Notes under the pieces: generated by a model
Seen by the model: the letters and a program-made list of their open reading frames with translations, nothing else
What the model was told of the DNA's origin: nothing
Databases searched by the model: none
Part shown: one piece after another, positions 24,365-33,698 of the stretch
Numbering within the stretch: position 1 is the first letter of the stretch
How the letters are laid out: each line of letters begins with the position of its first letter
Translations under genes and position numbers: made by a program
Source: an uncultured Oscillospiraceae bacterium
Lineage (GTDB): Bacteria; Bacillota; Clostridia; Oscillospirales; Oscillospiraceae
Assembly (NCBI GenBank): GCA_950097245.1
Contig: CATNCS010000012.1
Coordinates: forward strand, 1-48,148
Reading direction: 5' to 3'
Length of the DNA: 48,148 nucleotides

Positions 24365-24949
24365 TTAGGAATACAGCCTGATAATCTCCTCCGCCACCGC
24401 CCGCTTGGGGACGCAGCGGTCCATCGACTGGCGGTTGATGTAGCGGTGGGCATCGGGCTCAGACATCTTCAGCTCGCTGATGAGCAGCCACTTGGCCCGG
24501 TTGACCAGGCGGATCTCCTCCATCTTCTCCTCAATGGGCTGCACCTTCTTCTCATAGCCCCGCAGCCGCTCCCGGGCGGCGGTCATCCAGTTCAGCCCCC
24601 GGAGGATGGCGTCTCTGGGGATGGGCCGGGGCAGGACAAACACCCCGTGCTCCGCCACCCTGGCCTGGACCTGGTCGTACAGCGCCGCCGCCGCGAAGAG
24701 CACGGTCACCCCGCCCCCCGTCCGGCAGCTGTCGATGGCAAAGCGGATGCCGGCGTCGTCGGGCAGCGGGGAGTTGACAAAGATAAAGTCGTAGTCCCGG
24801 AGGCCCCTGGCCCGTTCGGCGGCACCCACGCTGTTCACCGTAACAACGGGGGAGTAGACGGCCTCAGGCAGAAGGGGGACAAGGGAGCTCTGAAACCGCT
24901 CCGACGACGATACAATCAGCACGCTGTATACCCGCTCCTTCAGATTCAC
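24365..24949 (-). CDS. ANTAR-domain RNA-binding antiterminator with degenerate receiver
   Basis: ANTAR proteins bind hairpins with six-base loops in leader RNAs and prevent termination. The N-terminal part is receiver-like but has lost its phosphorylation site: the expected LLDxxxP is FVNSPLP, with Asn59 in place of Asp. The C-terminal three-helix ANTAR domain (about 135-190) has KMEEIRLVNRAKWLLI, MSEPDAHRYINRQSMD and AEEIIRLY. The gene follows a GlnA-like gene by 36 bases, the arrangement of NitR-type nitrogen regulators in clostridia. The leader hairpin at 26341-26391 in front of glnN is a possible target. Control would have to come from something other than Asp phosphorylation, for example binding to the GlnA-like protein (inference). 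Confidence 0.88.
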   Translation of the reverse strand: MNLKERVYSVLIVSSSERFQSSLVPLLPEAVYSPVVTVNSVGAAERARGLRDYDFIFVNSPLPDDAGIRFAIDSCRTGGGVTVLFAAAALYDQVQARVAEHGVFVLPRPIPRDAILRGLNWMTAARERLRGYEKKVQPIEEKMEEIRLVNRAKWLLISELKMSEPDAHRYINRQSMDRCVPKRAVAEEIIRLYS

Positions 24950-24985
24950 GGTCCCTTCCTCCTCTCAGCGTTGTTCCGCGTCCCC

Positions 24986-26197
24986 TCAGCGGCCGCAGTA
25001 TGCCGCCAGAATCGCCCCCGGAAGGGCCTTTCTGATAAACTCGCTGCCGGCCGCGGTGCTCCGGGCGGACTGCAGATTTCCGGGCAGCCGGCCAAACCGG
25101 GCCAGAGTCCGGGCGTCGGCCTGGTAGAGGTTGAGGTCAGCGGCGGGCGGCAGCTCCAGCCCCTCCTCAATTCCCCGCAGCCCCGCCCGGATCATCAGGG
25201 TAAAGGCCAGGTAGGGATTGGCGGCGGGGTCGGGGGAGCGCAGCTCCGCCCGGCGGTACTCCCCTACGGCGGCGGGGATGCGCACCAGCTGGGACCGGTT
25301 CTCCCGGGACCAGGAGATATACTGGGGGGCCTTATGGCCGCCGAACCGGGCGTAGGAGGCCTCCACCGGGTTGAGGAAGGCGGTCATCTCACCCACTTTG
25401 TCCAGCACGCCGGCCACCATCTCATACAGGTGGTCCCCGCCGTCCGCCCCCTGGACGGACATATTGATGTGGAAGCCGCTGCCCGGGGCGTCCGGCAGGG
25501 GCTTGGGGGAGAAGTCGGCGTACAGTCCGTTGCGCTGGGCGATAAATTTTACGATGGACTGAAAGGTCATCACGTTGTCCGCCGCCGCGAGGGGGTCGGA
25601 GTAGCGGAAGTCGATCTCGTTCTGGCCCGGCCCCTCCTCGTGGTGGGAGCACTCGGGGAAAATGCCCATCCGGGCCAGGGTAAGGCAGATCTCCCGGCGG
25701 ATGCTCTCCCCCCTGTCGTCGGGAGCGATGTCCATGTAGCCCGCCCGGTCGTGGGGGAGCCGGGTGGGGTTTCCCTCCTCGTCCAGCCGGAACAGGTAAA
25801 ACTCCTGCTCCGCGCCAAAGAGAAAGGAGTACCCTCTCTCCCGGGCCAGCTCCACCGTATTGCGCAGGAGGGCGCGGGCGTCGCACTCAAAGGGCCGCCC
25901 GTCCGGGTAGACCACCGAGCAGAACATGCGCACCACCTGGCCCTGCTCCGGCCGCCAGGGGAGGAGCATCAGGGTCTCCGGATCGGGGCGGAGCAGCAGG
26001 TCGGACCGGGCCTCGTCCCCGAAGCCGGCAATGGCGGAGGCGTCGAAGGCGATGCCGTACTCGAAGGCCCGGGGCAGCTGGTCAGGGACGATGGAGATAT
26101 TCTTCTGCCTGCCGAATACATCGCAGAAGGCCAGGTGGATGAAGGCCACTTCCTCCTCCTGGACGTACTGGATAACCTCGTCTTTGGAATACTTCAT
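24986..26197 (-). CDS. Short GlnA-like protein with altered ammonium-site residues
   Basis: It aligns with glutamine synthetase type I over its length but has 403 residues instead of about 440-470, lacking the C-terminal helices. Metal ligands are kept (GAEQEFYLF, GQNEIDF, GSGFHINMS, AELRSPDPAANPYLA). So are the Arg residues of RSQLVRIP and ELRSPD. At the ammonium site, the usual FDGSSIxGF is FDASAIAGF (Asp52 kept, Ala55 for Ser). The flap Glu of the usual YEAP is Lys289 in HKAP. It may therefore use another amine, like gamma-glutamyl-amine synthetases, or serve as a glutamine sensor for the ANTAR protein that follows. ATG 26197 follows AAAAGGAG; the frame open to 26449 is not supported. Confidence 0.85.
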   Translation of the reverse strand: MKYSKDEVIQYVQEEEVAFIHLAFCDVFGRQKNISIVPDQLPRAFEYGIAFDASAIAGFGDEARSDLLLRPDPETLMLLPWRPEQGQVVRMFCSVVYPDGRPFECDARALLRNTVELARERGYSFLFGAEQEFYLFRLDEEGNPTRLPHDRAGYMDIAPDDRGESIRREICLTLARMGIFPECSHHEEGPGQNEIDFRYSDPLAAADNVMTFQSIVKFIAQRNGLYADFSPKPLPDAPGSGFHINMSVQGADGGDHLYEMVAGVLDKVGEMTAFLNPVEASYARFGGHKAPQYISWSRENRSQLVRIPAAVGEYRRAELRSPDPAANPYLAFTLMIRAGLRGIEEGLELPPAADLNLYQADARTLARFGRLPGNLQSARSTAAGSEFIRKALPGAILAAYCGR

Positions 26198-26234
26198 GGC
26201 TGTTCCCGCTCTCCTTTTATTGAAATTCCCGGGT

Positions 26235-26263
26235 ATTATAGCACAGAGCCGGAGAATTTTCCA
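26235..26263 (-). promoter_or_regulatory. Promoter of the GlnA-like/ANTAR operon
   Basis: On the minus strand TGGAAA (plus 26258-26263) and TATAAT (plus 26235-26240) are 17 bases apart, leaving a leader of about 30 bases without a hairpin. It is divergent from the glnN promoter. Confidence 0.6.
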
Positions 26264-26300
26264 CCACTGTGACATAAATTTAAGAATCTTCAAAAAAAGG

Positions 26301-26329
26301 TTGACAGCCTCCGGCCAAGAGCGTATAAT
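26301..26329 (+). promoter_or_regulatory. Strong promoter of glnN
   Basis: A consensus TTGACA (26301-26306) and TATAAT (26324-26329) are exactly 17 bases apart. Transcription should begin near 26336, only a few bases before the leader hairpin. Confidence 0.85.
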
Positions 26330-26340
26330 TCGCCCATAAA

Positions 26341-26391
26341 GGCAAAGACGTCTTTTAGGTATGATCCTGAAAGGCGCCTTTGCCTCTTTTT
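26341..26391 (+). terminator. Leader terminator of glnN, possible ANTAR target
   Basis: GGCAAAGACGTCTTT pairs with AAAGGCGCCTTTGCC (one A-C mismatch and one U-G pair). The stem extends through UAGG/CCUG to a six-base loop UAUGAU, and CTCTTTTT follows. Each arm contains a perfect 12-base palindrome (AAAGACGTCTTT and AAAGGCGCCTTT). It lies between the strong promoter and glnN, so read-through must be controlled. The six-base loop with G at position 4 fits ANTAR binding only in part, since position 1 is U rather than A. Confidence 0.75.
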
Positions 26392-26404
26392 GCGTGTTTC
26401 TATG

Positions 26405-26479
26405 GTAGGGGGCGGCCTCTGCGCCGCCCCGTCGCCGCAGGCCCCGCATATGCGGGGCGGCACGGAGGCCGCCCCCTGC
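26405..26479. repeat. Paired-hairpin element, copy 5
   Basis: GTAGGGGGC and GCCCCCTGC ends enclose outer arms GGGCGGCCTC and GAGGCCGCCC, with an inner GCCCCGCATATGCGGGGC palindrome. It lies in the glnN leader between the terminator and the ribosome site. Confidence 0.75.
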
Positions 26480-26511
26480 GGAAAGTTAAGACATTGAAAG
26501 GGTGAATAAAA

Positions 26512-28608
26512 ATGGCAGCAGTACCGGAGTATTTCGGAAGCTTAGTATTTGACGATCGGGCGATGAAGGCCAATCTGTCCACCGACGTATATCTGTCCAT
26601 GAAGAAGACCATCGACGAGGGGGCCAGGCTGGACCCCGGCGTGGCCAATGCGGTGGCCTCCGCCATGAAGGACTGGGCGGTGGCCCTGGGCGCCACCCAC
26701 TTCACCCACTGGTTCCAGCCCCTCACCGGCGTCACCGCCGAGAAGCACGACGGCTTCATCTCCCCCGCCGCCAACGGCCGGGTGATTATGGAGTTCTCCG
26801 GCAAGGAGCTGATTCAGGGGGAGCCCGACGCCTCCTCCTTCCCCTCCGGGGGGCTGCGGGCCACCTTCGAGGCCCGGGGCTATACCGCCTGGGACCCCAC
26901 CTCCTACGCCTTTATCAAGGACAAAACCCTGTGCATCCCCACCGCCTTCTGCGGCTACAACGGGGAGGCCCTGGACAAGAAGACCCCCCTGCTGCGCTCC
27001 ATGGCCGCCCTGAACAAGCAGGCCCTGCGCATCCTGCGCCTCTTCGGCAACGACACGGTGAAGCACGTGAACACCGCCGTGGGCCCGGAGCAGGAGTACT
27101 TCCTGGTGGACGCCAAAATGTGGGAGCAGCGCCGGGACCTGCGCTTTACCGGCCGCACCCTCTTCGGCGCCAAGCCCCCCAAGGGCCAGGAGATGGACGA
27201 CCACTACTTCGGCACCATCAAGCCCCGGGTGGCCGCCTACATGTCTGACCTGAACGACGAGCTGTGGAAGCTGGGCATCCTGGCCAAGACCCAGCACAAC
27301 GAGGTGGCCCCCGCCCAGCACGAGCTGGCCCCCATCTACACCACCACCAACATCTCCACCGACCACAACCAGCTGACCATGGAGATCATGCAGAAGGTGG
27401 CCGCCCGCCACGGGCTGGTCTGTCTGCTCCATGAGAAGCCCTTCGTGGGGGTGAACGGCTCTGGCAAGCACAACAACTGGTCCATCTCCACCGACACCGG
27501 CGTCAACCTTCTCTCCCCCGGCGACACCCCCTATGAGAACGCCCAGTTTTTGCTGTTCCTGTGCGCCGTCATCAAGGCGGTGGACGACTACCAGGACCTG
27601 CTGCGCATCTCGGTGGCCACCGCCGGCAACGACCACCGCCTGGGGGCCAACGAGGCACCTCCCGCCGTGGTGTCCATGTTCCTGGGGGATGAGCTGGCCG
27701 CCATTCTGGGCTGCATCGAGCACGACGCCCCCTACACCGGCATCGACACCGGCAAGGTGAAGCTGGGGGTGGATGTGCTGCCCAGGTTCCGCCGGGACAC
27801 CACCGACCGCAACCGCACCTCCCCCTTCGCCTTCACCGGCAACAAGTTTGAGTTCCGCATGGTGGGCTCCGCCGACTCCATCGCCTGCGCCAACATCATG
27901 ATTAACACCGCCGTGGCCGAGAGCCTGCGGGTCTACGCAGACCGGCTGGAGGGGACGGAGGACTTTGAGGCCACCCTCCAGGACATGATCCGCAAGACCA
28001 TCCAGGACCACAAGCGGATTATCTTCAACGGCAACGGCTACGACGACGCCTGGATCCGGGAGGCCACTGAGCAGCGGGGCCTGCTCAACTACCGCACCAC
28101 CCCCGACTGCGTGCCCCACCTGCTGGACGAGAAGAACGTGGCCCTGCTCACCGGCCACAAGGTGTTCACCAGGGCGGAGCTGGAGTCCCGGTATGAGGTC
28201 ACCCTGGAGAACTACTGCAAGACCATCATCATCGAGGCCAACACCATGGTGGACATGGCCAGGACCGAGATCATCCCCGCCGTCCAGGCCTTTACCTGCG
28301 ACACCGCCAAAACCGCCGCCGCCAAGAAGGAGCTGGTCCCCGGCTGCCCCTGCGCCTATGAGACGGAGCTGGTGAAAAAGCTGTCCTCCCTCACCGACCA
28401 GATGGCCGCCAAGACGGCGGAGCTGGAGCAGGCCGTGCTGGCCCTGGCCGGCGCCGGCGATATCAGGAGGGAGTCCGAGTCCATCCGGGACATTGTGCTG
28501 CCCAAGATGGGCGAGCTGCGCCTGGCCTGCGACGAGGCCGAGACCCTCACCGCCAGGAAGTACTGGCCCTTCCCCACCTACGGCGACCTGCTGTTCGGGG
28601 TGCGGTAA
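26512..28608 (+). CDS. glnN: Glutamine synthetase, class III
   Basis: This large glutamine synthetase of 698 residues makes glutamine from glutamate, ammonia and ATP, and is probably the main ammonium-assimilating enzyme here. Class III features are visible: an N-terminal part with [16 protein letters not shown], the glutamate and metal sites [10 protein letters not shown] and [13 protein letters not shown], the nucleotide loop [26 protein letters not shown], and a C-terminal helical extension (about 600-680) absent from class I enzymes. It starts at ATG 26512 after GAAAGGG. Upstream lie a consensus promoter, a leader terminator and a repeat. The three downstream genes on the same strand all use glutamine. 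Confidence 0.96.
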   Translation: MAAVPEYFGSLVFDDRAMKANLSTDVYLSMKKTIDEGARLDPGVANAVASAMKDWAVALGATHFTHWFQPLTGVTAEKHDGFISPAANGRVIMEFSGKELIQGEPDASSFPSGGLRATFEARGYTAWDPTSYAFIKDKTLCIPTAFCGYNGEALDKKTPLLRSMAALNKQALRILRLFGNDTVKHVNTAVGPEQEYFLVDAKMWEQRRDLRFTGRTLFGAKPPKGQEMDDHYFGTIKPRVAAYMSDLNDELWKLGILAKTQHNEVAPAQHELAPIYTTTNISTDHNQLTMEIMQKVAARHGLVCLLHEKPFVGVNGSGKHNNWSISTDTGVNLLSPGDTPYENAQFLLFLCAVIKAVDDYQDLLRISVATAGNDHRLGANEAPPAVVSMFLGDELAAILGCIEHDAPYTGIDTGKVKLGVDVLPRFRRDTTDRNRTSPFAFTGNKFEFRMVGSADSIACANIMINTAVAESLRVYADRLEGTEDFEATLQDMIRKTIQDHKRIIFNGNGYDDAWIREATEQRGLLNYRTTPDCVPHLLDEKNVALLTGHKVFTRAELESRYEVTLENYCKTIIIEANTMVDMARTEIIPAVQAFTCDTAKTAAAKKELVPGCPCAYETELVKKLSSLTDQMAAKTAELEQAVLALAGAGDIRRESESIRDIVLPKMGELRLACDEAETLTARKYWPFPTYGDLLFGVR

Positions 28609-28614
28609 CTGCCT

Positions 28615-28690
28615 GTAGGGGCGGGCATCACCCGCCCGTCCCTACCGGAATTTTGGCAATATTATGCGGGCGGATGATATCCGCCCCTAC
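28615..28690. repeat. Paired-hairpin element, copy 6
   Basis: GTAGGGGC and GCCCCTAC ends enclose two hairpins with different arms: GGCGGG/CCCGCC around CATCA, and GGCGGAT/ATCCGCC. It fills the gap between glnN and asnB. Confidence 0.87.
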
Positions 28691-28722
28691 AAAATTATTC
28701 CGCCAAAATGGAGGAAACAATT

Positions 28723-30303
28723 ATGTGTTCAATTATTGGATATTGCGGCCCTGTGACTGACCTGGACGCCTTTCAGGCGGGCTTTCAGCGTACCGTCAGC
28801 CGGGGCCCCGACGACAGCCGGGTGGTAAAGGCGGGGGAGGGCCTGCTGGGGTTCCACCGCCTGGCCATCATGGGCCTCACCCCCGAGGGGATGCAGCCCT
28901 TCGGGCTGGAGGACAGCTACGCCGTGTGCAACGGCGAAATCTACGGCTTTGAGAAGCTGAAGGGGGAGCTGACAGGGAAGGGCTACACCTTCCAGAGCGG
29001 CTCCGACTGCGAGATTCTGCTCCCCCTGTACCGGGAGTACGGGGTAGACATGTTCGCCATGCTGGACGCGGAGTTCGCCTGCATCCTCTACGACGGCCAA
29101 ACCGGCGAATTCATCGCCGCCCGGGACCCCATCGGCATCCGGCCCCTCTACTACGGCCGCGACAGCCGGGGGACAATTATCTTCGCCAGTGAGCCCAAGA
29201 ACCTGCTGGGGCTGACAGACAAAATTATGCCCTTCCCCCCGGGGCACTACTACAAGGACGGCAAATTTGTCTGCTATCACGATATTGCAAAAACCACACA
29301 TTTCTGCTATGATGAGTTGGAAATTCTTTGCAGAAACATCCGGGAGAAGCTGACGGCGGCTGTGGACAAGCGGCTGGTGGCCGACGCCAAGGTGGGCTTT
29401 CTCCTGTCCGGCGGGCTGGACTCCTCTCTGGTATGCGCCATCGCCGCCAAGAGGAGCAAGACCCCCATCAGGACCTTCGCCATTGGCATGGATACCGACG
29501 CCATCGACCTGAAATACGCCAGGCAAGTGGCCAACTACATCGGCAGCGACCACCGGGAGATCATCATCACCAAAGAGGATGTGCTGTCCAGCCTGGAGAC
29601 GGTGGTGGAGCTGCTGGGCACCTACGACATCACCACCATCCGGGCCAGCATGGGGATGTACCTCATCTGCAAGGCCATCCATGAGCAGACAGACGTGCGG
29701 GTCCTCCTCACCGGGGAGATTTCCGACGAGCTCTTCGGCTACAAATACACCGATTTCGCCCCCTCCGCCGCCGCGTTCCAGGAGGAGTCGGCCAAGCGGG
29801 TGCGGGAGCTGCACATGTACGACGTGCTCCGGGCGGACCGGTGCATCTCGGTGAACTCCCTGGAGGCCCGGGTGCCCTTCGGCGACCTGGACTTTGTGGA
29901 GTACGTCATGTCCATCGCCCCGGAAAAGAAGCTCAACACCTACCACAAGGGCAAGTACCTGCTGAGAAAGGCCTTTGAGGGGGACTGGCTCCCCGAGTCC
30001 ATCCTGTGGCGGGAGAAGGCGGCCTTCTCCGACGCGGTGGGCCACTCCCTGGTGGACGACCTGAAGGAGTACGCCGAGGCCCAATATACCGACGGGGAAT
30101 TTGAGGCCCGGCGGCAGAAGTACGGCCACGCCCGGCCCTTCACCAAGGAGTCGCTGCTCTACCGGGAGATTTTTGAGAAGTACTACCCCGGCCAGAGCGA
30201 TATGGTTGTTGACTTCTGGATGCCCAACAGGTCCTGGGAGGGCTGCAACGTAGACGACCCCTCCGCCCGGGTGCTGGCCAACTACGGGGAGAGCGGGGTG
30301 TGA
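28723..30303 (+). CDS. asnB: Asparagine synthetase, glutamine-hydrolysing
   Basis: AsnB makes asparagine from aspartate, ATP and glutamine. The N-terminal class II amidotransferase domain begins MCSIIGYCG, so Cys2 becomes the catalytic N-terminal nucleophile. This fixes the start at ATG 28723, which has GGAGG upstream; an ATG-like start five codons earlier would bury that Cys. The synthetase domain has the PP-loop FLLSGGLDSSLVCAI and TGEISDELFGYKY. The length of 526 residues is normal. It lies between glnN and guaA on the same strand, flanked on both sides by paired-hairpin elements. Confidence 0.95.
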   Translation: MCSIIGYCGPVTDLDAFQAGFQRTVSRGPDDSRVVKAGEGLLGFHRLAIMGLTPEGMQPFGLEDSYAVCNGEIYGFEKLKGELTGKGYTFQSGSDCEILLPLYREYGVDMFAMLDAEFACILYDGQTGEFIAARDPIGIRPLYYGRDSRGTIIFASEPKNLLGLTDKIMPFPPGHYYKDGKFVCYHDIAKTTHFCYDELEILCRNIREKLTAAVDKRLVADAKVGFLLSGGLDSSLVCAIAAKRSKTPIRTFAIGMDTDAIDLKYARQVANYIGSDHREIIITKEDVLSSLETVVELLGTYDITTIRASMGMYLICKAIHEQTDVRVLLTGEISDELFGYKYTDFAPSAAAFQEESAKRVRELHMYDVLRADRCISVNSLEARVPFGDLDFVEYVMSIAPEKKLNTYHKGKYLLRKAFEGDWLPESILWREKAAFSDAVGHSLVDDLKEYAEAQYTDGEFEARRQKYGHARPFTKESLLYREIFEKYYPGQSDMVVDFWMPNRSWEGCNVDDPSARVLANYGESGV

Positions 30304-30345
30304 TTTCCTGTACCCGGCCCGCCGCCTCCGCCGTGTATTTTGCAT

Positions 30346-30420
30346 GTAAGGGCGGGTATTACCCGCCCGTTTCCAACGAAATGCCGGCGCTACCTGCGGG
30401 CGGATGATGTCCGCCCCTAC
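30346..30420. repeat. Paired-hairpin element, copy 7
   Basis: GTAAGGGC and GCCCCTAC ends enclose GGCGGGTA/TACCCGCC and GGCGGAT/GTCCGCC hairpins. It lies between asnB and guaA. Confidence 0.87.
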
Positions 30421-30451
30421 AAATGATAAATGGAACAGACGGAGGGACAGC

Positions 30452-31987
30452 ATGGAAAAAATTCTCATCATCGACTTCGGCGGACAGTACAACCAGCTCA
30501 TTGCCCGGCGGGTCCGGGAGTGCAATGTGTACTGCGAGGTCAAGCCCTGGACCACCCCCCTGGCCCAGCTGAAGGCCTTTGACCCCATGGGCATCATCTT
30601 CACCGGCGGGCCCCAGTCCGTCTATCTGGAGGGCTCCCCCACGGTGGACCCTGAGATCTTCACCTGGGGGGTGCCCATCCTGGGCATCTGCTACGGCTGT
30701 CAGCTTATGGCCCATCTGCTGGGGGGACAGGTCACCCCGGCCCAGGACGACTCCGCCCGGGAGTACGGCAAAACGCTCACCCACTACGACGACGCCTGCA
30801 GGCTCTTCCGGGGCCTGCCCCGGGAGGGCGTGTCCTGGATGAGCCACGGGGACTACATGGCCAAGGTGCCCGAGGGCTTCGCCCTCACCGCTCACAGCGA
30901 TTCCTGCCCCAATGTGGCCATCGCCGACGAGAGCCGGGGCTTCTACGGCGTCCAGTTCCACCCGGAGGTCAACCACACCCAAGGCGGGGTGGATATGATC
31001 CGAAACTTTCTCTACGAGGTCTGCCGCGCCAGGGGCGAGTGGACCATGGGGGACTACAAAAGGACTGCGATTGCCAATCTTCGGCAGAAGATTGGCACAG
31101 GAAAGGTCCTGCTGGCCCTGTCCGGCGGGGTGGACTCCTCGGTGGCCGCCGCCCTGCTGGCCGAGGCGGTGGGCTCTCAGCTCACCTGCGTCTTTGTGGA
31201 TCACGGCCTCATGCGCCTGAACGAGGGAGACGAGGTGGAGAGGGCCTTCGCCAAATGGGACCTGAACTTTGTCCGGGTGGACGCCGAGAGCCGCTTTCTG
31301 CTGAAGCTGGCCGGGGTGGACGAGCCCGAGCGAAAGCGGAAGATTATCGGCGAGGAGTTCATCCGGGTCTTTGAGGAGGAGGCCAAAAAGGTGGGGGCTG
31401 TGGACTTTTTGGCCCAGGGCACCATCTACCCCGACGTCATCGAGTCGGGGGCGGGGGAGGCCGCCGTCATCAAAAGCCACCACAATGTGGGCGGCCTGCC
31501 CGACTATGTGGACTTCAAGGAGATTATCGAGCCCCTGCGGATGCTGTTCAAGGACGAGGTCCGCCAGCTGGGCCGGGAGCTGGGCCTGCCCGAGTACCTG
31601 GTGAGCCGCCAGCCCTTCCCTGGGCCCGGGCTGGCCATCCGCATCATCGGGGATATTACCCGGGAGAAGGCGGATATGCTCCGTCAGGCCGACTTCATCT
31701 TCCGGGAGGAGATGGCCCGGGCCGGGGAGGACAAAAACCTCAATCAGTACTTCGCTGTCCTCACCAACACCCGCTCTGTGGGCGTCATGGGGGACGGCCG
31801 GACCTACGATTACACCCTGGCCCTCCGGGCGGTGACCACCTCCGACTTCATGACCGCCGACTGGGCCCGTATCCCCTACGACCTGCTGGACAAGGTGTCC
31901 GGCCGTATCGTCAACGAGGTGAAGGGGATCAACCGGATCGTGTACGATATTACGAGTAAGCCGCCTGCCACGATAGAGTGGGAGTGA
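30452..31987 (+). CDS. guaA: GMP synthase, glutamine-hydrolysing
   Basis: GuaA converts XMP to GMP using ATP and glutamine. The N-terminal class I amidotransferase domain starts [18 protein letters not shown] and has the catalytic Cys in [12 protein letters not shown] and the His-Glu pair in QFHPEVNHT. The ATP-pyrophosphatase domain has [16 protein letters not shown]. The C-terminal dimerisation domain ends [18 protein letters not shown], the universal GuaA ending. ATG 30452 follows GGAGGGACAGC; the frame open to 30404 overlaps the repeat and is not used. The length of 511 residues is normal. Confidence 0.97.
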   Translation: MEKILIIDFGGQYNQLIARRVRECNVYCEVKPWTTPLAQLKAFDPMGIIFTGGPQSVYLEGSPTVDPEIFTWGVPILGICYGCQLMAHLLGGQVTPAQDDSAREYGKTLTHYDDACRLFRGLPREGVSWMSHGDYMAKVPEGFALTAHSDSCPNVAIADESRGFYGVQFHPEVNHTQGGVDMIRNFLYEVCRARGEWTMGDYKRTAIANLRQKIGTGKVLLALSGGVDSSVAAALLAEAVGSQLTCVFVDHGLMRLNEGDEVERAFAKWDLNFVRVDAESRFLLKLAGVDEPERKRKIIGEEFIRVFEEEAKKVGAVDFLAQGTIYPDVIESGAGEAAVIKSHHNVGGLPDYVDFKEIIEPLRMLFKDEVRQLGRELGLPEYLVSRQPFPGPGLAIRIIGDITREKADMLRQADFIFREEMARAGEDKNLNQYFAVLTNTRSVGVMGDGRTYDYTLALRAVTTSDFMTADWARIPYDLLDKVSGRIVNEVKGINRIVYDITSKPPATIEWE

Positions 31988-31996
31988 GGCAATCAA

Positions 31997-32022
31997 ACAG
32001 AGGGACCGTCGGGTCCCTCTGT
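31997..32022 (+). terminator. Hairpin between guaA and pyrG
   Basis: ACAGAGGGACC pairs with GGTCCCTCTGT around GTCG. There is no T-run, so it may tune rather than stop transcription. Confidence 0.5.
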
Positions 32023-32045
32023 CCATTGAAACGGGGAAATTTTCT

Positions 32046-33647
32046 ATGACAAAATATATTTTCGTTACCGGCGGCGTAGTGTCCGGGCTGGGGAAGGGGA
32101 TCACGGCGGCCAGCCTGGGGCGGCTGCTGAAGCAGCGGGGGCTGCGGGTGAAGGTCCAGAAGCTGGACCCCTACCTGAACGTGGACCCGGGCACCATGTC
32201 CCCCTACCAGCACGGGGAGGTCTTCGTCACCGATGATGGGGCGGAGACCGACCTGGACCTGGGCCACTACGAGCGGTTCATCGACGAAAATCTCACGGTG
32301 AACTCCTCCGTCTCCTCGGGGAAGGTGTACTGGAACGTCCTCAACCGGGAGCGCCGGGGGGACTATCTGGGGGGCACCGTCCAGATCATCCCCCACATCA
32401 CCGATGAGATCAAGCGGAATATCTATACCCTGGACGGAGAGGACACCGACGTGGCCATTGTGGAGATTGGCGGCACAGTGGGGGACATCGAGTCCCAGCC
32501 CTTCCTGGAGGCCATCCGCCAGGTGGCGGCGGAGCGGGGGCGGAACAACGTGATGTTCCTCCACGTCTCCCTCATCGTCTCCATTCCCGGCACCGGGGAG
32601 CTGAAGTCCAAGCCCACCCAGCACTCGGCCAAGGAGCTGCTCTCCCTGGGCATCCAGCCCGACGTCATCGTCTGTCGCAGCGATGCCCCCGTCCCCGGGG
32701 AAATTTTGGACAAAATCGCCCTGTTCTGCAATATTCCCCGGGAGAACGCCATCCCCAACCTGACGGCGGACCTGCTGTATGAGGTCCCCCTGATGCTGGA
32801 GCGGGAGGGGCTGGCCGAGGTGGTGGTCCGGCGGCTGGGGCTGATCTGTCCCATGCCCGACCTCACCGAGTGGGCCACCATGGTCCACCGGGCCAAAAAT
32901 CCGAAGGGGAGCGTGACCATCGCCCTGGTGGGCAAGTACGTGGCCCTCCACGACGCCTACCTGTCGGTGGCCGAGGCCCTCACCCACGGAGGGATTGAAA
33001 ACCAGGTGAAGGTAACTATCCGCTGGGTGGACAGCGAGACAGTCACCGAGGCCGGCGCCGCCGAAATTCTGGCCGGGGCGGACGGCATCCTGGTCCCCGG
33101 CGGCTTCGGCGACCGGGGGATCGAGGGCAAGATTGCCGCCATCCGGTACGCCCGGGAGCACAAGGTGCCCTTCTTTGGCATCTGCCTGGGGATGCAGATG
33201 GCGGTGGTGGAGTTTGCCCGCCACGTCTGCGGGATGGAGGACGCCCACTCCAGCGAGTTCTCCCGGACCACCGCCCACCCGGTCATCGACCTGATGCCTG
33301 ACCAGCGGGGGGTCACGGACAAGGGGGGCACCATGCGCCTGGGGGCCTGCCCCTGCCGGCTCACCGGCCGGGACACCAGGTCCTTTGCCGCCTACGGGAC
33401 AGAGGAGATCGGTGAGCGCCACCGCCACCGCTATGAGTTTAACAACGAGTTTCGTGGGGAACTGACCGCCGCCGGCCTCTCCCTGGCCGGCCTGTCTCCC
33501 GACGGACAGCTGGTGGAGATTGTGGAGCTGTCCGGCCACCCCTGGTTTGTGGGGGTGCAGTTCCACCCGGAGCTGAAATCCCGGCCCAACAAGGCTCACC
33601 CCCTGTTCCGGGAGTTCGTGGCCGCCGCGGTGAAATATTCCAAATAA
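32046..33647 (+). CDS. pyrG: CTP synthase
   Basis: PyrG makes CTP from UTP, ATP and glutamine. The N-terminal synthase domain has the family start [17 protein letters not shown], the loop [16 protein letters not shown] and [21 protein letters not shown]-type sequence. The C-terminal amidotransferase domain has the nucleophile Cys in [12 protein letters not shown] and the His-Glu pair in [10 protein letters not shown]. The length of 533 residues is normal. It is the last gene of the glutamine-related series and ends in a strong terminator. Confidence 0.97.
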   Translation: MTKYIFVTGGVVSGLGKGITAASLGRLLKQRGLRVKVQKLDPYLNVDPGTMSPYQHGEVFVTDDGAETDLDLGHYERFIDENLTVNSSVSSGKVYWNVLNRERRGDYLGGTVQIIPHITDEIKRNIYTLDGEDTDVAIVEIGGTVGDIESQPFLEAIRQVAAERGRNNVMFLHVSLIVSIPGTGELKSKPTQHSAKELLSLGIQPDVIVCRSDAPVPGEILDKIALFCNIPRENAIPNLTADLLYEVPLMLEREGLAEVVVRRLGLICPMPDLTEWATMVHRAKNPKGSVTIALVGKYVALHDAYLSVAEALTHGGIENQVKVTIRWVDSETVTEAGAAEILAGADGILVPGGFGDRGIEGKIAAIRYAREHKVPFFGICLGMQMAVVEFARHVCGMEDAHSSEFSRTTAHPVIDLMPDQRGVTDKGGTMRLGACPCRLTGRDTRSFAAYGTEEIGERHRHRYEFNNEFRGELTAAGLSLAGLSPDGQLVEIVELSGHPWFVGVQFHPELKSRPNKAHPLFREFVAAAVKYSK

Positions 33648-33650
33648 AGA

Positions 33651-33685
33651 AAGAAGGACTGTTTTAATTCAGTCCTTCTTTTTTT
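33651..33685 (+). terminator. Terminator of pyrG
   Basis: AAGAAGGACTG pairs with CAGTCCTTCTT around TTTTAATT, followed by TTTTT. The AT-rich insertion begins directly after it. Confidence 0.85.
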
Positions 33686-33698
33686 GTCTCCCTGAAGT

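Noticed and set aside
28729-30603. Long minus-strand open frame opposite asnB
   Set aside because: It is opposite a fully convincing asparagine synthetase and crosses repeat copy 7, which cannot be coding in all its copies.
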